14,967 nt of DNA from Acidimicrobiia bacterium. Lineage in GTDB: Bacteria; Actinomycetota; Acidimicrobiia; UBA5794; UBA11373. Where the stretch lies: assembly GCA_025456165.1 (NCBI GenBank), contig JALOLI010000003.1, positions 1 to 14,967 on the forward strand. The letters run 5' to 3'. A program made the position numbers and the translations under genes. This document shows positions 1 through 5,775 of the stretch, in pieces (the first letter of the stretch is position 1; each line of letters starts with the position of its first letter). The notes under the pieces were generated by a model, which saw nothing but the letters and a program-made list of their open reading frames with translations, ran no database searches and had not been told where the DNA came from.

Positions 1-1301
1 TGCTGCAGCAGCGACGGCTGGGTGGCGCCGGGCTTGGTGAAGTTGGCGGCGATGGCGGTGACCGGGAGCATGTAGCCCTCGTCGCCCTCGTGGGCCGGCA
101 CCAGGTCGAAGGCGGCGGCGTGGCCGAACTTGCCCTCGCGGGGGAACAGGTCGGCGTAGAAGGTGGCCAGGGGCCGGCCGGTAGCCCGGTCGGAGATCTC
201 GTACACCGTGACGTCGGGATGCCAGACGGCGACGCCGTCGAGTTGGCGGTAGGCGAGGCCGAAGACCTCGCCGGTGATGTCGAACATGCCCTGGATCACC
301 TGCTCCAGGGGGAAGTAGGCGGCCACGGCGCTGGGGTCGATACCGAAGCGCTCCCGGCGGATCACAGTGTGCAGGTAGCGGAAGTCCCAGGGGTCGGGGG
401 CGGCGCCGCCGTTGGACGCGGCCAGGTCGGCCAGCTCCGCGCGCGCCTTGGCGGTGAGGGGCGGGATGAGCCCGGAGTAGAACCGCTCCACCGCCGACGG
501 CTGGCGAGCCATCTTCTCCTCCATGCCGTAGTGGGCCCAGGAGGGGAGGCCGAACAGGTGGGCGATCTCGTGGCGCAGGCGCACCGCCTCTTCCAGGATG
601 GGGAGGTTCTGCTCCCGCGCCTGGTTGAACATCTTGAACTGCATCTGCCGGCGCAGGTCGGCTCTCCGGGACTGGTCCATGAAGGGGTAGTACTCGGGGT
701 AGTCGAGGGAGACCCGGAAGGTGCTCTCAGCCTGCCCCGGGCTGAGGCGGGAGATGTAGTCCTCGGGCAGGCCGTCGAGATCCTCGCGAGTCAGGTCGAG
801 CCCGTCCTGGTACTCGTCGATGTTGCGGGAGAAAGCCACCCCGAGCTCCACCAGGCGGGTCCGCAGGCGCTGGACTTCGCCGCGCTGCTCCGGGGAGAGA
901 GCGTGCCCGGCGCGACGGAGATCGCGCCTGGTGAAGGCCAGGAGGCGGGCGTCCTCGCCCTGGAGCGCCGCCGCCTCAGGAGTGGCGGCGAAGGCCTCCA
1001 CCGCGTCGTTCAGGTCCCGGCGGAACGCCAGGTCCGACACCCACTTGCTCAGCCGCTCCTCGGCTTCCTGGGCGGCGTCGCGCACCTCCTTGTCGGGGTG
1101 CACCCGGGCCATGAAAGGGCCGCGGCCGCCGGCGATGACGACGGCGGCGCCGATGCGATCGAGCGGCGCCATGGTGGATTCCCAGGTGCGGCTCTCCTGA
1201 GGGGCGACGACGGCGGCCAGCGCCTCCTCGGCGCCGGTGATGGCCTTCTCTACCTCGGTGCGCACCGAGGCGGGGGTGACGGTGGTGTAGTCGTAGAGCA
1301 C
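1..1301 (-). CDS. M3 family oligopeptidase (thimet oligopeptidase-like), 3' end outside window
   Basis: Cytosolic zinc endopeptidase of family M3, which cuts short peptides. The visible 433 residues are the mostly helical N-terminal part. It includes the family stretch around residues 386-397 (FPREGKFGHAA), which in M3A enzymes lies shortly before the catalytic helix. The reading frame leaves the window at ...QPSLLQ, where homologues continue into the zinc-binding HEFGH motif, so the catalytic residues cannot be checked here. The start chosen is a GTG at 1301, about 40 bases after the stop of the beta-propeller gene. It has no clear ribosome binding site, and a GTG 12 codons further in is an alternative. 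The gene probably shares a transcript with the upstream beta-propeller gene. The N-terminal sequence (VRTEVEKAITGAEEALA and following) and the Tyr/Arg-rich middle fit thimet oligopeptidase or oligopeptidase A better than PepF. The family call is firm; the substrate is unknown. Confidence 0.88.
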   Translation of the reverse strand, partial: MLYDYTTVTPASVRTEVEKAITGAEEALAAVVAPQESRTWESTMAPLDRIGAAVVIAGGRGPFMARVHPDKEVRDAAQEAEERLSKWVSDLAFRRDLNDAVEAFAATPEAAALQGEDARLLAFTRRDLRRAGHALSPEQRGEVQRLRTRLVELGVAFSRNIDEYQDGLDLTREDLDGLPEDYISRLSPGQAESTFRVSLDYPEYYPFMDQSRRADLRRQMQFKMFNQAREQNLPILEEAVRLRHEIAHLFGLPSWAHYGMEEKMARQPSAVERFYSGLIPPLTAKARAELADLAASNGGAAPDPWDFRYLHTVIRRERFGIDPSAVAAYFPLEQVIQGMFDITGEVFGLAYRQLDGVAVWHPDVTVYEISDRATGRPLATFYADLFPREGKFGHAAAFDLVPAHEGDEGYMLPVTAIAANFTKPGATQPSLLQ

Positions 1302-1341
1302 GGCCGCGGAGGTTAGCCCGGCAGGCCGGGTTCGGGGCGGG

Positions 1342-2958
1342 CTAATCCCCGACGCCGTAGAAGAACCCGTCGCGGGAGCCGATGTAGATCATCCCGTCCC
1401 AGGCGGCGGGGGTGGCCTCGATCGATCCCGCGGTGATGGTGATCTCCCAGTCCAGGACGGGGGAGCGGGGGTCGGTGATGTCGTAGGACTGCATCTTCCC
1501 GGCGGCGGTGGCCACGATGAGCCGGTCGTCCACCACGATGGGCGAGGACATGTGGTGCGGCCCGCTGAACGAGCCGGAGCCGATGTCCACCGACCAGGTT
1601 TCCTCGCCGGTCTCCCGGTCCACCGCTACCAGGAAGCCGCGGTTGGTGACGGCGTAGACCACCCCTTCCGCCAGGGCGGGGGTGGTCCACATCCCGCCCT
1701 TGTACGGCGGGCTGGTCAGGGAGAACATGCCCCAGACGTAGGGGTCGTCCGGCTCGTAGGGGTTCAGCTTGATCAACTGGCCCAGCTCCTGGGCCCTGGA
1801 GTTGTAGCGCTCGTACTCCACCGGGACGTAGAGCATGCCCTCCTCGTCCACCACGATGGACCCGTCCACGTCGTCGCCCACCCAGTACTGGAAGACGATC
1901 GGATCCTCCCCGGCCAGCACCTTCTCGATGTCCAGGCCGAACACCCGGCCGGCCGAGTTGGCGAAGTAGACCCGGCCCTCGAAGATGGCCGAGGAGTTCT
2001 CCACGCTGGTGGCCATGTAGCCGGAGGGGCTTATGGCGTTCAGCAGATCCTGGTCGTAGGTCTTCAGGCTGTAGATGAGCTCCGGGTCGACGGTGGCGCG
2101 GCCGTCGGCGTCGTAGCCGCGGTTCAGCTTCCAGATGTAGTAGAAGCTGTTCTCGCAGCCCTCGAAGAGCAGGTCGTTGACGACTCGCGGGCTGGCATCC
2201 CAGTCGTGCCACCACCGGCCTTCGGGCTCGTCGTCGGCGCTGACACTCCACAGCTCCTCCGGCTCCTCCCGATCGAGGGCCACGATGCGCAGCCGGTGGT
2301 CGCGGGCCCCGAAGTAGATCAGCGGGAAGCCGTCGGGATCCAGCGTCGGGGTGCCCTTGATGTGGGCCGCGGCACCCACGAAGTAGGCGTCCCGGGTCTC
2401 CTCTCCCGTCTTCGGGTCCAGGAAGTGGAGGCGGGCGTCGGTGGCACCGAAGATCAGTTCCATCACCCCGTCGGGGCGCTCCCAGATCACCGGCTGGCCC
2501 GTCCAGGTCACTCCGGTCCAGGGCACTCCCTGGTCGTCGTTGGAGCCCATTGGGGAGTCGGGGTAGCTCCACAGGACCCGGGGATTGCCGGGGATGGGCC
2601 CGGTGCCGTACCAGGTGTTGGTGGGATTGCCCCGGAAGGTGAGCAGGCCGGTCACGGTGGTTCCCCAGGGCTGCCCCACGGTGAGCCGGTCGACCCATTC
2701 GTGCCGGGGCACGGTGGTGGTCGTGGTGGTGGTGGAGGTGCTGGTGGTGGTGTCGCCCGTGGTGGTGGTGTCGTCCGGGTCTGTGGTGGAGGTGGTGCCC
2801 GTCGACCCCGTCGAGGAGACGGTGGTGCTGCTCGCCCCGGTCGTGCTCGGAGTGCCGGACGAGCGGTGCAGCACGGCAAAGGCCAGCAGGCTGATGGCGG
2901 CCAGTCCCAGGGCGAAGAGGAGGCCCACGAGGATGGGGGAGCGGCGGCTCTCGGGCAT
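1342..2958 (-). CDS. Membrane-anchored PQQ-like beta-propeller protein with Ser/Thr-rich stalk
   Basis: Predicted surface protein. From the ATG at 2958 it begins MPESRR, followed by one hydrophobic helix (about residues 9-31, ILVGLLFALGLAAISLLAFAV). Next comes a low-complexity Ser/Thr stalk of about 50 residues with runs of Thr, then about 440 residues of beta-propeller. The propeller blades show repeats such as FLDPKTGEETRD, VAVDRETGEETWSV and YIGSRDGFFYGVGD, the usual pattern of PQQ/YVTN-type blades. Nothing visible proves PQQ binding, and many such proteins are non-enzymatic. An in-frame ATG at 2988 would add ten residues. I prefer 2958 because a TAGACT box lies exactly 10 bases upstream, fitting leaderless transcription, whereas no promoter or ribosome binding site fits 2988. 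The stop is a TAG at 1342-1344. The role is unknown; a scaffold, binding or sensor function outside the membrane is an inference. Confidence 0.85.
   Translation of the reverse strand: MPESRRSPILVGLLFALGLAAISLLAFAVLHRSSGTPSTTGASSTTVSSTGSTGTTSTTDPDDTTTTGDTTTSTSTTTTTTTVPRHEWVDRLTVGQPWGTTVTGLLTFRGNPTNTWYGTGPIPGNPRVLWSYPDSPMGSNDDQGVPWTGVTWTGQPVIWERPDGVMELIFGATDARLHFLDPKTGEETRDAYFVGAAAHIKGTPTLDPDGFPLIYFGARDHRLRIVALDREEPEELWSVSADDEPEGRWWHDWDASPRVVNDLLFEGCENSFYYIWKLNRGYDADGRATVDPELIYSLKTYDQDLLNAISPSGYMATSVENSSAIFEGRVYFANSAGRVFGLDIEKVLAGEDPIVFQYWVGDDVDGSIVVDEEGMLYVPVEYERYNSRAQELGQLIKLNPYEPDDPYVWGMFSLTSPPYKGGMWTTPALAEGVVYAVTNRGFLVAVDRETGEETWSVDIGSGSFSGPHHMSSPIVVDDRLIVATAAGKMQSYDITDPRSPVLDWEITITAGSIEATPAAWDGMIYIGSRDGFFYGVGD
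2703..2850 (-). repeat. Low-complexity Thr/Ser codon tract (stalk of beta-propeller protein)
   Basis: On the plus strand this reads as a run of GGT/GGTGGT-like triplets, which are ACC/ACG Thr codons on the coding strand. It encodes the extracellular linker between the membrane helix and the propeller. Such tracts can change length by slippage. A similar Thr tract occurs in the secreted protein at 5776. Confidence 0.75.
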
Positions 2959-2968
2959 GCGATGGCCG

Positions 2969-2974
2969 AGTCTA
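2969..2974 (-). promoter_or_regulatory. -10 box TAGACT for the beta-propeller gene (leaderless)
   Basis: On the minus strand, TAGACT matches the actinobacterial -10 pattern TANNNT. It ends 10 bases before the ATG at 2958, so transcription would begin at or next to the start codon. No Shine-Dalgarno sequence is present. The mirror-image arrangement is seen for the divergent gene at 3041. No convincing -35 box is visible. Confidence 0.5.
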
Positions 2975-3025
2975 TGCCCGCCCCTCATGAACCCTGCGCC
3001 CGGAGGCTGGGGGAGCCTCAGGGGC

Positions 3026-3031
3026 TAGGCT
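3026..3031 (+). promoter_or_regulatory. -10 box TAGGCT for the DUF885-like operon (leaderless)
   Basis: TAGGCT fits the TANNNT -10 pattern and ends 9 bases before the ATG at 3041, which has no ribosome binding site. This is the geometry of a leaderless mRNA. With the TAGACT box on the other strand at 2969-2974, it forms a compact divergent promoter region. No clear -35 element is seen. Confidence 0.5.
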
Positions 3032-3040
3032 CGGCGGGCC

Positions 3041-4567
3041 ATGACCCTGGAGCAACTGGCCGACCGGGTGTCCGCTGCGATCTGGAACCTGCACCCCGGC
3101 TGGGCGGTGGCGGCGGGCCGCCACGAGTACGACGGCCAGGTGCCCGACCTGTCCGCGGGGGCGATCGAGGCGGGACTCGACCGGCTGGGGCGGCTGCGGG
3201 AGCAGTTGGCCGGCCTCGCCGACCTGAGCCCCGAGCAGGAGGCCGATCGAGCGATCCTGCTGGGGATCATCGATCGGGAGCGCTTCGACGAGGAGATCGT
3301 CCGGCGGTGGCGGCGCGACCCGGGCTGGTACCTGGAGCCCCTCGACGTCTCGGTCTACCTCGAGCGGGACTACGCCCCGGCCGGGCTGCGCCTGGAGCGT
3401 GCGGCCGCCGCTCTGGGTGAAACCGGAGGCCTGCTCGCCTGCGCCCGGCAGAACCTGGACCCGGTGATCCCCCGCCTCTGGGCCGAGTCGGCGGAGGTGC
3501 AGGCGCGGGGCCTGGCGGGGCGCCTGGTGGCGCAGGCGGAATGGGCCCCGGCGGCGCGCTCGGCGCCGGGGGAGGCAGCCTGGCTGCGGGAGACGGCCGG
3601 GTTCGCCGCCGCCGAATTGGAGGCCTACGCCGCCTGGCTGAAAGCGGAGCGGCTGCCGCCGGCGACCGAGGAGTTCGCCCTGGGGCCGGGGGGGTTCGAT
3701 CGCTGGTTGCGCGCCGCCGAAGGCCTCGGCCCGGCAGCGGACCGGTGGAGCACCTGGGAAGCTCGCCTTCAGGAAGACGGTGAGGCCCTCGCCGCCGACG
3801 CCGCCGTCCTGGCTCCGGGGCGCTCGATCGGCGAGGCCTGCCGGGCGGTGGAGGCCGAGGTGGAGGCCGATCCGGTGGCCGCGGTGCGCCGGGCCGTCGG
3901 TGAGGCCCGACGGTGCGCCGGGGAGGCGGTTCCCGGCGACGATCCGCAGGTGGCGGCGGCGCCGGGCCGGGGAGAACCGGGCTGCGCCGGGTGGCTTCAG
4001 GCCCCCGGCCCGTACGACGACGCCGTGACCAGAGCCGTGCTGTACGTGACCCCCGGTTCCAGCCGGGCCGCCCTGGATTCCCTGGTGGCAACGGAGACCC
4101 TCCCGGGCCGCCTCCTGGCCCTCCGGCGCGCTGCCGGCGCCGCCGGGGAGGCGCGGCGCCGGTTCCCCTCCCGGGGGTTCCTGGAGGGCTGGAGCCTCCA
4201 TGCCGGGGACCTGCTCGCCGAAGCCGGCTTCCGTGAGGAGGCGCCCGGCTGGCGCCTCCTGTGGCGGCGGCGCGTGGTGGTGGCCGGTTGCCGTCTGGCC
4301 TGCGCTCCCCGCCTCCACTCCGGCGATCTCACCGCGGAGCAGGCCGAGCAGGTCTTCATCCGGGAGGCCGGTCTCGACCGGGCGGCAGCCAGCGCCGAGG
4401 CCCGGGGTTGTGCCGCCGACCCGGGTACCGCCCTCGGTGGCCTGGGCCGCCTGGAGATCCTCGAAGCCCGGCGGAGATGGGATGGCTCCCCGGCGGCCTT
4501 CCACGAGGGCTTGCTCGGGGGGGCGGCGTTGCCGCTCGGCCTGCTGGATAGGCTGCCGCCATCGTGA
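3041..4567 (+). CDS. DUF885-family protein, probably catalytically inactive
   Basis: A 508-residue protein of the DUF885 family, whose active members look like gluzincin-type metallopeptidases. Visible family features are the N-terminal WAVAAGRHEYDGQVPDLS (about 21-38), the RRDPGWYLEPLDVSVYLERDYAPA block (91-114, shown in part), EGWSLHAGDLLAEAG (382-396) and the late RLHSGDLTAEQA (424-435). In active relatives an HExxPGHHLQ motif precedes EGW. Here the equivalent is TETLPGRLLA at 351-360: the first His is Thr and the later His pair is Arg-Leu, while the Glu and PG remain. Metal binding is therefore doubtful. The protein is also slightly short for the family and has no signal peptide. Translation probably starts at a leaderless ATG. 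The last codons overlap the GTG of the next gene (GTGA), so the two are likely co-expressed. The family call is good; loss of activity is inferred from recalled family motifs. Confidence 0.8.
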   Translation: MTLEQLADRVSAAIWNLHPGWAVAAGRHEYDGQVPDLSAGAIEAGLDRLGRLREQLAGLADLSPEQEADRAILLGIIDRERFDEEIVRRWRRDPGWYLEPLDVSVYLERDYAPAGLRLERAAAALGETGGLLACARQNLDPVIPRLWAESAEVQARGLAGRLVAQAEWAPAARSAPGEAAWLRETAGFAAAELEAYAAWLKAERLPPATEEFALGPGGFDRWLRAAEGLGPAADRWSTWEARLQEDGEALAADAAVLAPGRSIGEACRAVEAEVEADPVAAVRRAVGEARRCAGEAVPGDDPQVAAAPGRGEPGCAGWLQAPGPYDDAVTRAVLYVTPGSSRAALDSLVATETLPGRLLALRRAAGAAGEARRRFPSRGFLEGWSLHAGDLLAEAGFREEAPGWRLLWRRRVVVAGCRLACAPRLHSGDLTAEQAEQVFIREAGLDRAAASAEARGCAADPGTALGGLGRLEILEARRRWDGSPAAFHEGLLGGAALPLGLLDRLPPS

Positions 4568-5688
4568 CCACTCTGCCCCGTGCCTACCTGGAACAGTTCG
4601 AGGAGCCGCCCGGCTACATGGAGTTCGCCTCGACCGGACCCGTGTCGCACCGGGTGCGCCTGGCTATGGCGGAGGTGCTGGAGGTGGTGGCCTCGCCCTC
4701 GCGGAACGCCTCCCAGGCCATCGCTCCTCGCCTCGAGGCGGCGTCGGCGGCCATGGCCCGCCTGGTGGGCGCCTCTCCCGATCGGGTGACCACGATCCCC
4801 TCGACCTCGGCGGGCATCTTCCAGGTGGCCTTCGGCCTGCTGGGGAGTGGAGGGAATGTGGTGGTGCCCGCCCACGAGTTCCCCGCCAACGTCTACCCCT
4901 GGCTGCGGGCGGAAGGGGCGGGTGGCCCGCAGGTGCGCCTGGTGGCCTGCCCCGACTGGCGGGTGACCGCCGAGCGCCTGGCCCCGGCCGTCGACGGCGA
5001 GACCCGGGCGGTGGCGGTGAGCCTGGTCGACTTCGTCACCGGGTTCCGGGTCGATGTGGCCGAGCTGCGCCGCGCCTTCCCGACGCCGCTGTTGGTGGTG
5101 GACGCCATCCAGGGCCTGGGGGCGGTGGTCGCGGGCCTGGGGCCGGCCGACGTGCTCGTGGCCGGGGGGCAGAAGTGGCTGCGAGCCGGCTGGGGGAGCG
5201 GGGTCATGGCGGTAGCGGACCGTGCCCTGGAGCGCCTGGCGCCGACCCTCACCGGGTGGTGCGGGGTGGACCACTTCCTCGACTTCGAGACGCCGCCGCC
5301 CCATGAGATCCTCGGCACGGCCGCCAGATTCCAGGAGGGCTCTCCTCCCTACCTGGGCACCCTGCAATTGGGGGCGGCGGCGGAAGTGATCGAGGTGGCC
5401 GGCATTGCCGCCATCGAGGAGGCCGTGCTGGCCCGGGCCGCGGCCGTCGAGGAGGCGGCCCGGCGCGCCGGCGCCGAGGTGCTTACTCCGTGGCGCCGGG
5501 CGGAGGAGCGGGCGGGCATCGTCTGCTTCCGCCTGCCGGGGGAGGCCCCGGCGGCGACCGCCACCCGCCTGGCCGCCGCCGGGCTGGTCGTCTCCCGGCG
5601 TTCGGGCTGGGTCCGGGTCTCCCCCCACGCCACCACGCCCCTCGACGCGGTTGGGCGGCTGGCCGAGGCGCTGGGGAAGCGGGACTAG
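4564..5688 (+). CDS. Class V aminotransferase-fold PLP enzyme
   Basis: A 374-residue PLP-dependent enzyme of the class V (SufS/kynureninase/isopenicillin N epimerase) group. The cofactor lysine is K204 in VAGGQKWLRAGWGSG. The Asp and Gln that contact the PLP ring are in VVDAIQGLGA (D180, Q183), and the TIPSTSAGIFQVAFGLL segment (77-93) fits the phosphate-binding region. It ends with GWVRVSPHATT, the pattern of epimerase/aminotransferase members. The cysteine of the RxGHHC loop of cysteine desulfurases is absent, so this is not a sulfur donor for the sufB gene downstream. The GTG start at 4564 overlaps the stop of the DUF885-like gene by four bases, which implies translational coupling and a shared substrate pathway, perhaps of peptides or amino acids. 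That link is inference. The stop lies inside a 12-bp palindrome. The exact reaction is unknown. Confidence 0.85.
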   Translation: MTTLPRAYLEQFEEPPGYMEFASTGPVSHRVRLAMAEVLEVVASPSRNASQAIAPRLEAASAAMARLVGASPDRVTTIPSTSAGIFQVAFGLLGSGGNVVVPAHEFPANVYPWLRAEGAGGPQVRLVACPDWRVTAERLAPAVDGETRAVAVSLVDFVTGFRVDVAELRRAFPTPLLVVDAIQGLGAVVAGLGPADVLVAGGQKWLRAGWGSGVMAVADRALERLAPTLTGWCGVDHFLDFETPPPHEILGTAARFQEGSPPYLGTLQLGAAAEVIEVAGIAAIEEAVLARAAAVEEAARRAGAEVLTPWRRAEERAGIVCFRLPGEAPAATATRLAAAGLVVSRRSGWVRVSPHATTPLDAVGRLAEALGKRD

Positions 5689-5692
5689 TCCC
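5681..5692. repeat. 12-bp perfect palindrome over the stop codon (GGGACTAGTCCC)
   Basis: The perfect palindrome GGGACTAGTCCC contains the TAG stop of the PLP gene and lies 54 bases before the -10 box of the next gene. The core GACTAGTCCCC recurs at 7939-7949 at the same position before the paralogous gene. This suggests a protein-binding site, or an upstream segment carried along in the duplication. Confidence 0.5.
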
Positions 5693-5736
5693 CTTGGGGC
5701 GGCGAAATGGCCATCGCCCGCCAACACAGTGGGCGT

Positions 5737-5742
5737 TACCCT
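5737..5742 (+). promoter_or_regulatory. -10 box TACCCT for the first secreted repeat protein
   Basis: TACCCT fits TANNNT and sits 39 bases before the ATG at 5776. A GAGTAGT sequence and a GGAGGG ribosome binding site (5766-5771) follow in the leader. Its position relative to the upstream GACTAGTCCCC block matches that of TAGTCT at 7994-7999 for the paralogue. No good -35 box is visible. Confidence 0.4.
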
Positions 5743-5775
5743 GACCACGCTGAGTAGTAGCCCATGGAGGGACCC

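Noticed and set aside
90..1316. Long open frame on the plus strand opposite the M3 peptidase
   Set aside because: Its translation is Gly/Val/Arg-rich with no family pattern, while the minus strand reads as a clear M3 peptidase. High GC makes such mirror frames common.
2703..2850. CRISPR-like or tandem repeat array in the GGT-rich stretch
   Set aside because: It is in frame within a gene and simply encodes Thr/Ser; there is no repeat-spacer structure.
1552..3420. Very long plus-strand open frame across the beta-propeller gene and into the DUF885-like gene
   Set aside because: It crosses the divergent promoter region and is the shadow of two well-supported genes; its residues are low complexity.
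4564..5688. PLP enzyme as the SufS partner of sufB
   Set aside because: The catalytic Cys loop RxGHHC is missing; the equivalent end reads GWVRVSPH, and the gene is 5.4 kb away in another operon.
3997..5748. 583-codon minus-strand open frame opposite the DUF885/PLP genes
   Set aside because: No recognisable motif; the plus strand encodes a PLP enzyme with its lysine and Asp/Gln sites.
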